A stretch of DNA of 64,000 nt from Vibrio sp. Of7-15 (GTDB taxonomy: Bacteria > Pseudomonadota > Gammaproteobacteria > Enterobacterales > Vibrionaceae). Below the pieces are notes generated by a model. It saw only the letters and a list, made by a program, of their open reading frames with translations. It did not search any database and had not been told where the DNA came from. Of the stretch, positions 1 through 8,597 are shown in pieces. Both the position numbers and the translations under genes were made by a program. The stretch is taken from the NCBI RefSeq assembly GCF_022347565.1, contig NZ_JAKRGH010000001.1:1-64000 (forward strand), given 5' to 3'. Within the stretch, counting starts at the first letter, position 1, and the number at the start of each line of letters is the position of its first letter.

Positions 1-171
1 CGGGTCAGGAAGGCCAAGGACACCGCTAGGACAGCGATGAAAAAAGGATTGAGCTTTAAGGATCAAAGCTAACTATCATGGAATGATGCAGGGAGCACCT
101 TCAGTAGCCGGATTGCTGCGAGTAAGACTAAGGGCCCGATATACGAAAGTGTATCGGGTCCATTCTTTTTT
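1..171 (+). ncRNA. csrB: CsrB-family regulatory RNA, 3' part (5' end outside window)
   Basis: The RNA sequesters the translational regulator CsrA through repeated GGA motifs. In about 120 nt there are at least eight AGGA/GGA motifs, several in loops of short hairpins: CGCT-AGGAC-AGCG near 23-35, AGCTTT-AAGGATC-AAAGCT near 52-70, ATCAT-GGA-ATGAT near 75-87. The stretch GGTCAGGAAGGCCAAGGACA at the left edge and the segment with GCAGGGAGCA and CTGCGA resemble remembered enterobacterial CsrB. It ends in a strong terminator. Vibrios usually carry several CsrB copies; which one this is cannot be told. No reading frame covers it. Confidence 0.88.
132..171 (+). terminator. Rho-independent terminator of the CsrB-like RNA
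   Basis: A 13-bp stem (GGGCCCGATATAC against GTGTATCGGGTCC, with G-T wobbles) closes a GAAA loop and is followed by CATTCTTTTTT. It marks the 3' end of the RNA. Confidence 0.9.
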
Positions 172-382
172 GCGATATATCTATATCATCTTATCTACGA
201 CATCAGTTATTACATCATAACCCTCTGTTTTTAAATACTTTCAGCTATAGTATATGTAACTGTGGTTAATATATTTTTCTTATAAGCTTGATATAAATCA
301 AAGTGCGTATAAGTTTACACAGTGAATGTTGATGCAATCACTATACTGATGGGTATTTATTACGGTATAGGTTGATGTATAT

Positions 383-2050
383 ATGAAGGAATATGTTCAA
401 ACACCCGAGCTTGAAGCGTCATCTGATTTTCGTAACTTCCTCCCTTTCTCGATAAAAGGCAAATTTACCTATTTCTTTTTTGTGTTGGTTATTTTAGTCA
501 GCACATTAGCTTGGTTATCAATCAGCCATTTAAATCGAATAGATTCGGGTTGGGGGACGTATCAACAAAATGTCGCACCAAGGGAGGTCTACCTTCAGAA
601 TATAAAGGCGCAGTTTGGCTATGGAGGTATGATCCATAACTTTAAGAACTATGTGCTGAGAGGAACCGATAAGTACGTTTCTCGAATAGAACAAAATTAT
701 CAGCTATTGTCCGATCAAATTAATGCGTACCGAAATCTTGCCGATTTAAGCCCCCTTGAGCGTGATGCCTTAGTGCAAATATTCAATGTCGCAACGAAAT
801 ACCAGCAGGCAACACATGTTGCTGCTCGAATGTATCAAGAGGGAAAAACCGCCACAGAAATCGATGCCGTGGTAAAAATTGATGATAAACCAGCCCTTGA
901 TGCGTTTGATCATTTGAACCAAGAATATGGCCGGTTAACCGAGCAGGTTGGGACTCAAGTAGATGAACAAATAAACTTAGCTGACAAAACCATTAAATTG
1001 GGTTCTTTTGTTATTGTTCTTGTTTCTGTGGGTGTGCTGTTTTTACTTTATCGTAATGTCGTAGGGCGTGTTCAAGGGCTCGCTGATATTTGTCAGGATT
1101 TGACTCATGGAAATGGAGATTTAACCAAACGAATTGAGTTTAAAGGACATGATGAATTAACAACGGCAACGAGTTACATCAATCAGTTTTTAGAGCAAGT
1201 TCATCATGTTGTGAGTCAAGTGGTGATTACTTCTCAAGAGTTAGAAAAAAATGCCTGTGCTTTGCGGGATCATAATCAAGAAGCGACGAGCAGTATTACC
1301 CAGCAGCAGGCAGAAATAGAGCAAGTTGCGACTGCTATTAATCAGTTTTCGGCAACGGTACACGAAGTGGCCAGTAGTGCGGAAAATGCCGCTTTGCAAG
1401 CCCAGCAAGCTACGGCTTTGGCCTCGGATGGTCTGCAAAGTGTTGCCAGCAGCGAAGAAGCTATTCAAGGTTTAGTCGGTCATTTACAAGAAGCACATGA
1501 CACGATTAATAGTGTGGAGGCTGACAGTGAAAAAATAGGGTCAGTGTTGGAAGTGATCCGTGCTATTGCCGATCAAACAAATTTGTTGGCATTAAATGCA
1601 GCGATTGAGGCTGCACGCGCAGGAGAGCATGGCCGTGGATTTTCAGTGGTGGCAGAAGAAGTAAGAAGCTTGGCCAATCGCACTCAAATCTCGACGGAAG
1701 ATATCAATAAAATGATCTCTGATTTGCAACAAAGCAGCCAAGGTGCGGTATCTGCGATGGAAGTTGGCCATGAAGAAGTACTCAAAAATGTTGAGCTGTC
1801 AGAGCAAGCGACGGAAGCGTTAGTGAAAATTGAATCAGCCGTTGGTCATATTTCTTCTTCTAATGAGCAGATCGCAACAGCAGCTGAAGAGCAGCAAATG
1901 GTGTCTGAAGACATTAATCGAAATATTCATAATATTAGCCAGTTAGCCGATGCCACTTCTTTATTGGCGAAAAATAATGAGCGAGCGAGTGTGGAACTTC
2001 AAGCGTTAAGTCATCAATTAGCGCGGTTAGTTGCTCGTTTTTCTGTTTAG
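383..2050 (+). CDS. Methyl-accepting chemotaxis protein
   Basis: Transmembrane chemoreceptor that signals to CheA/CheW. The 555 residues show a cytoplasmic N-terminus, TM1 at about 28-48, a small helical periplasmic domain of about 155 residues, TM2 at about 205-223, a HAMP domain at about 225-275 and a long signalling coiled coil. The hairpin tip at about 392-435 is intact ([20 protein letters not shown] and [10 protein letters not shown]). The ligand domain begins with a [16 protein letters not shown] pattern that I recall from other marine chemoreceptors and diguanylate cyclases; its ligand is unknown. There is no C-terminal CheR-docking pentapeptide. The ATG has only a weak ribosome site. 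The gene appears monocistronic, between the CsrB-like RNA and a terminator. Family assignment is firm; the ligand is not. Confidence 0.95.
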   Translation: MKEYVQTPELEASSDFRNFLPFSIKGKFTYFFFVLVILVSTLAWLSISHLNRIDSGWGTYQQNVAPREVYLQNIKAQFGYGGMIHNFKNYVLRGTDKYVSRIEQNYQLLSDQINAYRNLADLSPLERDALVQIFNVATKYQQATHVAARMYQEGKTATEIDAVVKIDDKPALDAFDHLNQEYGRLTEQVGTQVDEQINLADKTIKLGSFVIVLVSVGVLFLLYRNVVGRVQGLADICQDLTHGNGDLTKRIEFKGHDELTTATSYINQFLEQVHHVVSQVVITSQELEKNACALRDHNQEATSSITQQQAEIEQVATAINQFSATVHEVASSAENAALQAQQATALASDGLQSVASSEEAIQGLVGHLQEAHDTINSVEADSEKIGSVLEVIRAIADQTNLLALNAAIEAARAGEHGRGFSVVAEEVRSLANRTQISTEDINKMISDLQQSSQGAVSAMEVGHEEVLKNVELSEQATEALVKIESAVGHISSSNEQIATAAEEQQMVSEDINRNIHNISQLADATSLLAKNNERASVELQALSHQLARLVARFSV

Positions 2051-2074
2051 CTGCCTCTGTGTCAAAACCATAAT

Positions 2075-2109
2075 TAAAAAAGAAGCAGGAGTGTAGTGCT
2101 TCTTTTTTA
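2075..2109 (+). terminator. Terminator after the chemoreceptor gene
   Basis: Perfect 13-bp inverted repeat TAAAAAAGAAGCA / TGCTTCTTTTTTA around a 9-nt loop. The A- and T-runs make it usable in both directions. Confidence 0.8.
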
Positions 2110-2167
2110 TGTCTGTATTTGGGAGGTATTTCCGAGTTTAAGTTAGTTGGAGGATTAGTCATAGACA

Positions 2168-2187
2168 ATATATGAAAATCCATATAT
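2168..2187. promoter_or_regulatory. ArsR-type operator 1
   Basis: Perfect inverted repeat ATATATG-N6-CATATAT, 30 bp upstream of the arsR start. The same sequence recurs before acr3 (2579-2598), which supports both as binding sites for the adjacent ArsR repressor. AT-rich dyads of this shape are typical for SmtB/ArsR repressors. Confidence 0.75.
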
Positions 2188-2217
2188 CCTTTTCCGCATA
2201 TTGAATGAGGATTGAAA

Positions 2218-2562
2218 ATGAACCCAGTACAGTTTTACAAATGTCTTGCTGATGATACACGCCTGCGCTGTTTACTTTTGATTAATGAAGAAGAAGAGCT
2301 GTGTGTATGTGAGCTAATGGAAGCACTTGGAGAAAGCCAGCCTAAGGTATCTCGTCATCTTGCTCAGTTGCGCCAATGCGGTCTGTTAATCGATAGGCGA
2401 CAAGGACAGTGGGTGTTTTATCGCTTTAATCCAACGTTACCAGAATGGATCAGTAAGGTGTTAGCGGAAACAGCGCGCTCAAATGGTCAATATTTAGAAA
2501 AAAGTCGTCAGCAACTGGCAAAAATGGGTGAGCGTCCAAGCCGTACTGCTTCTTGTTGTTAA
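2218..2562 (+). CDS. arsR: ArsR/SmtB-family arsenic-responsive repressor
   Basis: Small winged-helix repressor (114 aa) that releases DNA when it binds As(III) or Sb(III). The ELCVCEL segment near residues 30-36 holds the paired Cys of the classical arsenic site in the DNA-recognition region, followed by the helix-turn-helix SQPKVSRHLAQLR. A further Cys pair lies at the extreme C-terminus. I chose ATG 2218 over a TTG six bases upstream because GAGG lies 7 nt before the ATG, whereas it would nearly touch the TTG. The acr3 transporter follows 51 nt downstream, with a second operator in the gap. Autoregulation is inferred from the two operators. Confidence 0.92.
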   Translation: MNPVQFYKCLADDTRLRCLLLINEEEELCVCELMEALGESQPKVSRHLAQLRQCGLLIDRRQGQWVFYRFNPTLPEWISKVLAETARSNGQYLEKSRQQLAKMGERPSRTASCC

Positions 2563-2577
2563 AAATTTTTATGTATT

Positions 2578-2599
2578 AATATATGGTTTTTCATATATT
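2578..2599. promoter_or_regulatory. ArsR-type operator 2, between arsR and acr3
   Basis: AATATATG-N6-CATATATT: the same half-sites and spacing as operator 1, one base pair longer on each side. It suggests a second, separately controlled promoter for acr3. Confidence 0.7.
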
Positions 2600-2613
2600 T
2601 TGTAGGGGGGAAT

Positions 2614-3639
2614 ATGGGTTTATTTGAGAGATATTTGTCGTTATGGGTCGCGCTGTGTATCAGTGCTGGTGTGGTGTTAGGTAACTTAGCCCCTAGTGCG
2701 TTTGAGCTAATAGCAAAACTGGAATTTGCTCACGTTAACATCGTGGTTGCAGTTCTGATTTGGATCATGATTTATCCAATGATGATTCAAGTGGATTTTT
2801 CCGCCATTAAAGATGTAGGTAAAAAGCCAAAAGGATTAGTTCTGACGGTTGTGATTAATTGGTTGATTAAACCTTTCACGATGGCTGCTTTAGGCTGGTT
2901 GTTTTTTAATGGCCTATTTGCGGACTGGGTTGACCCACAATCTGCCAATGAATATATAGCGGGCATGATTCTACTGGGTGTTGCACCTTGTACCGCGATG
3001 GTGTTTGTGTGGAGCCAAATGACTAAAGGCGATCCAAACTACACATTAGTTCAGGTTTCTGTGAATGATCTGATCATGATTTTTGCTTTTGCACCGATTG
3101 CTGGATTCTTATTGGGAGTCAGCGATATTCAGGTGCCGTGGGAAACCTTGCTGTTTTCGGTGCTTCTTTATGTGGTGCTGCCTTTAGTTGCTGGCATTTA
3201 TACTCGTAAGGTATTGCAAGCAAAGGGATCAAAAGAAGTTACGAAATTTGTAGGTCAATTAAAACCATGGTCGGTTATTGGTTTGCTTGCGACAGTGGTG
3301 TTGTTATTCGGCTTTCAAGCGGAAACCATTATTGAACAGCCACAAACGATTTTACTGATCGCCATTCCATTACTAATTCAAACTTATGGCATTTTCGCAC
3401 TGGCGTATGCTGGCGCGAAGTTTTTAAAACTGCCTCATAACGTAGCGGCACCAGCTTGTATGATCGGGACTTCTAATTTTTTTGAACTGGCTGTTGCGGT
3501 TGCGATTTCAGTGTTTGGTTTACACTCCGGTGCTGCCTTAGCAACGGTAGTGGGAGTGTTGGTTGAAGTGCCAGTGATGTTGTCTTTGGTCGCTTTTGTG
3601 AATCGTACTCAGCACTGGTTTAAGCCTGCTCATACATAA
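2614..3639 (+). CDS. acr3: ACR3-family arsenite efflux permease
   Basis: Inner-membrane carrier (341 aa) that expels arsenite using the proton motive force. It has about ten hydrophobic segments and the ACR3 signature [13 protein letters not shown] with the conserved catalytic Cys in TM4, plus [11 protein letters not shown] and a late [11 protein letters not shown] segment typical of the BASS/ACR3 fold. A G-run (GGGGGG) lies 3 nt before ATG 2614. It is directly downstream of arsR with its own operator. No arsC arsenate reductase lies beside it, so arsenate reduction, if present, is encoded elsewhere. Confidence 0.95.
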   Translation: MGLFERYLSLWVALCISAGVVLGNLAPSAFELIAKLEFAHVNIVVAVLIWIMIYPMMIQVDFSAIKDVGKKPKGLVLTVVINWLIKPFTMAALGWLFFNGLFADWVDPQSANEYIAGMILLGVAPCTAMVFVWSQMTKGDPNYTLVQVSVNDLIMIFAFAPIAGFLLGVSDIQVPWETLLFSVLLYVVLPLVAGIYTRKVLQAKGSKEVTKFVGQLKPWSVIGLLATVVLLFGFQAETIIEQPQTILLIAIPLLIQTYGIFALAYAGAKFLKLPHNVAAPACMIGTSNFFELAVAVAISVFGLHSGAALATVVGVLVEVPVMLSLVAFVNRTQHWFKPAHT

Positions 3640-3671
3640 GTTTGTATAAAGCGTTAAGGCCATTAAGATCC

Positions 3672-3716
3672 AAAATGCCAGCCACACTTACTGTAAATAA
3701 GTGGGCTGGCATTTTT
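3672..3716 (+). terminator. Terminator of the ars operon (bidirectional)
   Basis: AAAATGCCAGCC-A-CACTTA pairs with TAAGTG-GGCTGGCATTTT across a short loop, with one bulged A, ending in a T-run. It separates acr3 from the convergent small gene. Confidence 0.88.
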
Positions 3717-3724
3717 ATGTGCGA

Positions 3725-3937
3725 TTAGCGCTGAGGGGTGACGTCTTGGTATTCACCATCAATAGTGGTAGCTGACTCTGAGCGCATGTGTTCTTGTCTG
3801 TGTTTGGCCATTTTTTTCATAATAAATGGTTTAGAAATGACCGCTGCAATTGCGATGAAAAGCCCCATTACTGCTGCTAATGAAATGGTAAATAAGCTAA
3901 CCACAACAGCAATGAAACCAGTAATAAGATTTTTCAT
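3725..3937 (-). CDS. Small single-pass membrane protein, function unknown
   Basis: 70 aa. A hydrophobic stretch covers about residues 3-36 (one long or two short membrane segments), followed by a basic patch (KKMAKHRQ) and a polar tail ending IDGEYQDVTPQR. Tails of the GEY-DVTP type occur in small uncharacterised vibrio proteins that I recall. The start at 3937 is chosen because GAGGTG lies 3 nt upstream of this ATG; a longer reading from 3967 has no ribosome site. It stands alone, convergent with acr3. An opposite-strand reading frame over the same DNA is a shadow. Confidence 0.72.
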   Translation of the reverse strand: MKNLITGFIAVVVSLFTISLAAVMGLFIAIAAVISKPFIMKKMAKHRQEHMRSESATTIDGEYQDVTPQR

Positions 3938-4025
3938 AAACACCTCACTTTTAATTAGTAAATTCATACTAACGTAATGAACATGAATCTAGTATGAATA
4001 AAAAATAAATAATGCACTTCAAGGA

Positions 4026-5072
4026 TTAAGTACTTACCCTTACATGTCTTAAATCGCTGATAACACCATTACTTAAAGCCATGTTTTTAGCGGATCCTTC
4101 TACTGCAGAGCGGGCATCATCGGCGAGTTGTTCTACCTTATTCACTATTTCATTAAGCTCATTGATCTGCCATTGGGCGCGATCGTGTACATCGTGTGAT
4201 GCTGAGGTGAGTTGTTCAAGCGCTGCCGCAACTGATTCTGCTTGGCTTTGATCGACATTATCTAGCATAGTTTGCATAGACGTTGAAAATTCCCGCGCGT
4301 TGTCTGCCAGCTCTTTGGTGGTGCTGTTTAGCTCAGACATTAACTCATTTATTTGCTTTGCATCTTCACCTGATTTGTTTGCAAGTGCTTTTACTTCTTC
4401 AGCCACAACCGCAAATCCCCGGCCAAACTCACCCGCGCGAGCCGCTTCAATTGAGGCGTTTAATGCCAACAGGTTCGTTTTATCGGAAAGAGAGGTAATC
4501 GAAGACGCCATACCTTCAACACGGGAGAATTTATTACTTAGATTCTCAATAGCGTTCATCAAATTCGCGGACCATTCTGAAGCTTGAGTAAACTCTGCCA
4601 TGAAATCGGATTGCTGTTGATTCATGTTGTTAAAGTTGGTGGCGACAGAGTTAATTTGTTGCTGGGTTTGCTCTGCGAGGTTCGCTAATTCGCCAGAGCC
4701 TTGTGTAATATCATGGGCTTGCGTGACTGCATGTTCTGCAAATTTCAGGCGGTGCTTTGAGGCTTGATTCACCGTTGTGGCATTGCTGAGCATTTCTTTA
4801 ATATTGGTGTCCACATTGCTTAATGTGTCAGCACAAAAAGAGGGCTGTGGTGGCGATGAAGTGAGGCTCTCTGAAGCGGTATTTTGTTGATCTTGCATGG
4901 CCATGGAGCTGCTGAACCATGAAACTAGATACGGAACAGTATAAGTCAAACAAAGCTTAAATAGGTTGATTGAGCTATCGCCAAAAATGGCATCAAACTG
5001 GTTGATCAGATTGAGAATAGAGCCAACAATTAAGGCCACCATAAGAGCTCTAGTGTGGGTGCTTGGTAACAT
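4026..5072 (-). CDS. Chemotaxis transducer with N-terminal NrtS-like membrane module
   Basis: 348 aa. The first 60 residues form two membrane helices ([18 protein letters not shown] and [17 protein letters not shown]) that match the NrtS nitrate/nitrite transporter family as I remember it. There is no periplasmic ligand domain and no HAMP. The rest is a chemoreceptor signalling domain with [20 protein letters not shown] and [10 protein letters not shown]. The start at 5072 has AAGGAT 4 nt upstream; the reading open to 5153 does not. Family knowledge: NrtS proteins are small two-helix nitrate/nitrite carriers. Inference: the module may let the receptor sense, or couple to transport of, nitrate or nitrite. 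The chemoreceptor part is certain, the NrtS relation likely. Confidence 0.88.
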   Translation of the reverse strand: MLPSTHTRALMVALIVGSILNLINQFDAIFGDSSINLFKLCLTYTVPYLVSWFSSSMAMQDQQNTASESLTSSPPQPSFCADTLSNVDTNIKEMLSNATTVNQASKHRLKFAEHAVTQAHDITQGSGELANLAEQTQQQINSVATNFNNMNQQQSDFMAEFTQASEWSANLMNAIENLSNKFSRVEGMASSITSLSDKTNLLALNASIEAARAGEFGRGFAVVAEEVKALANKSGEDAKQINELMSELNSTTKELADNAREFSTSMQTMLDNVDQSQAESVAAALEQLTSASHDVHDRAQWQINELNEIVNKVEQLADDARSAVEGSAKNMALSNGVISDLRHVRVST

Positions 5073-5334
5073 AATAATCCTTTTTATGTTGTTTAAGAGA
5101 GGGATTTCATCTCTGCTTTTAATGATATTGACAGGGAGGAAAGTCGGTCTCAAGCCTTGTAATTAAGGGTAGGTAATAAAAATACGGAAGTATTGATAGT
5201 TGATATATGGTTGAATTCTATACTACTTTTATGGGTGTTGCCCATGGTTATTTATGTATCTTGTTGAACTATGTTGATATGATTCCGTATTAGTATGAAA
5301 GCATAATAATAATGAAGGATGTAAGGCAGTAATA

Positions 5335-5985
5335 ATGAAGTTCACTGAGCAAGAAAGAGATGCAGTATATAAAACCATTTTTAATCGACGAGATGTCCGG
5401 AGTCAATTTAAACCAGATTTGATTGATGATGAAGTAATTACCCGTATTTTAACGGCGGCGCACCATGCTCCGAGTGTTGGCTTCATGCAACCGTGGGACT
5501 TTGTGGTTGTTAAATCGAAAGCGGTGAAACAAAAAGTGAAAGCGGCGTTTGAAGTTGCGAATAAAGAAGCAGAGCAAATGTTCAGCGGTGAGAAAAAAGA
5601 GGTATACAGCCAGTTAAAGTTGGAAGGTATCGAAGATGCGCCGGTTGGTATCTGTGTTACTTGCGATCGAACCCGTGGTGGCGAAGTGGTTTTAGGAAGA
5701 ACAGCAAACCCTGAAATGGACTTATACAGCTCTGTGTGTGCGGTTCAAAATTTATGGTTAGCAGCCAGAGCGGAAAACTTGGGAGTTGGCTGGGTTAGTA
5801 TTATTCACCATGAAGCGCTGCGAGAGGCTTTGAATATTCCAGAGCACATTGTTCCGATTGGCTATTTTTGTTTAGGGTATGTGGACTTTTTTCATGAAAA
5901 GCCAGAGTTAGAAAAGAAAGGGTGGCGTAAGCGCTTACCTTTAGAACAGTTAGTGCACGCTGAGCAATGGCAAAAGAAGAAATAG
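5335..5985 (+). CDS. bluB: 5,6-dimethylbenzimidazole synthase (BluB)
   Basis: Flavin-destroying enzyme of the nitroreductase fold that converts FMNH2 and oxygen into DMB, the lower ligand of vitamin B12. The 216 residues match BluB in length and order: the N-terminal FNRRDVRSQF motif, AHHAPSVGFMQPWDF, GRTANPEMDLYSSVCAVQNL, GVGWVSI and IGYFCLGY. The start ATG is preceded by TAAGG about 9 nt upstream. No B12 riboswitch consensus was seen upstream and no other cobalamin gene adjoins, so the product probably feeds lower-ligand remodelling encoded elsewhere. Confidence 0.93.
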   Translation: MKFTEQERDAVYKTIFNRRDVRSQFKPDLIDDEVITRILTAAHHAPSVGFMQPWDFVVVKSKAVKQKVKAAFEVANKEAEQMFSGEKKEVYSQLKLEGIEDAPVGICVTCDRTRGGEVVLGRTANPEMDLYSSVCAVQNLWLAARAENLGVGWVSIIHHEALREALNIPEHIVPIGYFCLGYVDFFHEKPELEKKGWRKRLPLEQLVHAEQWQKKK

Positions 5986-5992
5986 CAGTAAG

Positions 5993-6021
5993 AAGGAGTA
6001 GTTTTTGGACTGCTCCTTTTC
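5993..6021 (+). terminator. Terminator after bluB
   Basis: AAGGAGTAGT / ACTGCTCCTT stem with one T-G wobble, loop TTTTGG, followed by a short T-run. Confidence 0.7.
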
Positions 6022-6124
6022 AGTTTATGCTTCGATCTACTTATTGATAACGACTATCATTTATCCTGTTGATATTTATATGTATACTTCAATGATCTAG
6101 GGGCTTATCGCGCGTTTTTCTGGT

Positions 6125-8482
6125 TTGAAAGTAATTACTCAATATAAATCACTTATCATGATTGCGATCATTGGGCTATTGGTGGCCGTCAGTAGCTTTT
6201 TAACCATTGACTTTTATGAATCTAAACGTCAACAGTATCAACTTAAAATGCAAGTGGATGATAAGCTTAAAGCTTTAGAAAAAGCGTTTTTTTCACTAGA
6301 AGAACTTTTACACTCCACCAGTGGTTTTATTCAATACAGTAATGCGCCTAGTCGTGCGCAGTTCCAACACTTTTTAGAAAATAGAACAGGGATTGGCTCG
6401 GGCATTCATTCTGTTCGTTGGTTACCTAAAGTTCATAATGACGACGTACCAGCATTAGAGAAAAAGACCCAAGGTGACGGGCTATTTGAATTTCGGTTAT
6501 CTCCAATTGATGCTGATACGAAAAAGTGTCGCTACTGGTTAGGTAATGCCACGTTACCGACATTTTATGTTTCTCCTTTATTTGAAAATAGTGACTACCT
6601 TGGTTTTCGAGCAGAAACGAATTGCGACGATGCGAATGCCATGAAACGCGCTTATCTATCAAAAAGTATTACTTCGAGTCACTTTACAGAAGAGGGCGCA
6701 CAAGGTCTTAAGTTATTTTTACCCGTGTTTCATGAAAATGATGAATTACAAGGGTTTATTGAAGCAGGGATCTTATTTCATGAGTTTCTAGGGGAAACTT
6801 GGCATGATGAAATTAATTCTAAACTGATCGCCATTCAAGTTTTTACTGGTATATCAGAGCAGCCTAGTGTGGAAGTGTTTACTACCCATATTAATGTTGA
6901 TCTATATGCATTAGGTGAGCACGACGCTGATCATGTTTACATTAGTAATATTGATATTCCGGTGATTAACCAGCAATGGATGGTAAGGTTCACCGCGATA
7001 GAACACTCACATAGTCATTTAATTTATGGCTGGTTGGCCGTGGGGTTAATTTTACTGTTAACGGTATTGCTAGCGTTTAGTGTTGGCTCTTACGCAAATC
7101 GTCTGACTATGGCTAATAAGCTTGTGGCTGAAAAAACGCGCTCATTACGGTTTCAAGCGACTCATGATCAACTCACTGGTCTGGGTAACCGCCAAGCCCT
7201 TAATAGCCAGTTAGAGGTGGAGCTTGGTGCAGTTCGTAACGGAGCTTCCTCTGGGTTTACAATTTTATTTATCGACCTTGATAGGTTTAAAGTAATTAAT
7301 GACTCCATGGGGCATATGGTTGGCGATAAGTTGCTAAAAGAAATGGCAGACCGACTGCAAAAAAATGCGCGCCAAAATGATCATTGTTTCCGTTTTGGTG
7401 GTGATGAATTTGTGGTGTGTTTACATATGCAAATCGACAAAGAGATCGTATTAAGTATTGCCGAGCGCTATTTAACACTATTAAAAAAACCATACAGGAT
7501 TCAAGGGCAGGAGTTTTCAGTTGGTGCCAGTATTGGTGTCTCTATTATTGATAATGCTGCTAGAGCATTGTCGACTATCCTTCGAGAAGCGGATACTGCA
7601 ATGTATCAAGCGAAGCAATCGGATTACAATAAAATTACCTTTTTCAATGACACCATGTTTATTCAAGCACATAAACGTTTTGTGCTAGAACATGAATTGG
7701 CCTTAGCGGTGCGAGAAAAAGAACTGACTTTGGTGTATCAACCTATTTTTTATAAACAGGAGGATACGGCATCGGGTTTTGAGGCGTTACTGCGTTGGAA
7801 TCATGTCAGTAAAGGGTTTATTTCCCCGGCAGATTTTATTCCAGTGGCTGAAGAAACTGGCCTAATTGTCGAACTAGGAAGCTGGGTGATAGAGCAGGCT
7901 TGTTATCAATTACAACGTTTGTGGCTTGATTCTGATGTGGATCTTTGCCCCACAATGAACGTTAATGTTTCCGTTAAGCAGCTACAATCATCATGTTTGG
8001 CGGGCGTTGTTTTGGAGCAGTTGCAGAAGTACGATTTTCCAGCGTACCTTTTGGGAGTGGAAATCACCGAAACGGCATTAATGAGCGATGGCGGCTCTGT
8101 CTCTGAATGTATTAAACAACTTAAGGATCTTGGGGTTACCTTATATTTAGATGACTTTGGTACGGGTTATTCGTCGTTGTCTCTATTGAATGATTACCCT
8201 TTTGATGTGCTAAAAATGGACAGGAATTTCATAAAAGAGGTGACACATACGGACCATAAAGGCTCTAAGTTGTGTCATTCGATCATTAATATGTCTCATA
8301 CGATTGATTTAAAAGTAGTAGCCGAAGGAGTTGAAACACCAGAGCAGTTGGATATCTTGACTCAATATCAATGTGATTACATTCAAGGGTTCTTAAAAGC
8401 AAAGCCAGTATCAGAAAATCGGTTAGTAGAGTTTTTAGTGCTTGCGGAGGGGGTGAGGCCGAATGCGGCTTTGCATTTCTAA
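6125..8482 (+). CDS. CHASE-GGDEF-EAL membrane protein (dual c-di-GMP enzyme)
   Basis: 785 aa. Order: TM1 at about 10-28, a periplasmic CHASE-type sensor of about 260 residues, TM2 at about 297-320, a GGDEF domain with intact FRFGGDEF near 421, and an EAL domain with FEALLRW near 553, ITETALM and DDFGTGYSSLS. An RxxD product-inhibition site (RQND) sits five residues before GGDEF. All catalytic signatures are present, so it could make and degrade c-di-GMP; which dominates is unknown. The TTG start at 6125 has only a distant AGGGG; ATG 6158 has no better site, so the start is uncertain. It appears monocistronic. Confidence 0.93.
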   Translation: MKVITQYKSLIMIAIIGLLVAVSSFLTIDFYESKRQQYQLKMQVDDKLKALEKAFFSLEELLHSTSGFIQYSNAPSRAQFQHFLENRTGIGSGIHSVRWLPKVHNDDVPALEKKTQGDGLFEFRLSPIDADTKKCRYWLGNATLPTFYVSPLFENSDYLGFRAETNCDDANAMKRAYLSKSITSSHFTEEGAQGLKLFLPVFHENDELQGFIEAGILFHEFLGETWHDEINSKLIAIQVFTGISEQPSVEVFTTHINVDLYALGEHDADHVYISNIDIPVINQQWMVRFTAIEHSHSHLIYGWLAVGLILLLTVLLAFSVGSYANRLTMANKLVAEKTRSLRFQATHDQLTGLGNRQALNSQLEVELGAVRNGASSGFTILFIDLDRFKVINDSMGHMVGDKLLKEMADRLQKNARQNDHCFRFGGDEFVVCLHMQIDKEIVLSIAERYLTLLKKPYRIQGQEFSVGASIGVSIIDNAARALSTILREADTAMYQAKQSDYNKITFFNDTMFIQAHKRFVLEHELALAVREKELTLVYQPIFYKQEDTASGFEALLRWNHVSKGFISPADFIPVAEETGLIVELGSWVIEQACYQLQRLWLDSDVDLCPTMNVNVSVKQLQSSCLAGVVLEQLQKYDFPAYLLGVEITETALMSDGGSVSECIKQLKDLGVTLYLDDFGTGYSSLSLLNDYPFDVLKMDRNFIKEVTHTDHKGSKLCHSIINMSHTIDLKVVAEGVETPEQLDILTQYQCDYIQGFLKAKPVSENRLVEFLVLAEGVRPNAALHF

Positions 8483-8597
8483 TTCTGAAGTCATTGGGTT
8501 AGAGCTCTCGTTTAATGGTACCCAAATCGTAATATTAAAAAAGGTATGATATTTATTGCTTTAGGTGGTTGTCACTTTTCATCATGGAGCGAGAATA

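Noticed and set aside
3738-3977. Plus-strand frame opposite the small membrane protein
   Set aside because: The minus-strand gene has a good ribosome site and a coherent membrane helix; this frame has neither.
5153-5334. Possible B12 riboswitch before bluB
   Set aside because: No conserved cobalamin-box sequence or terminator hairpin was found.
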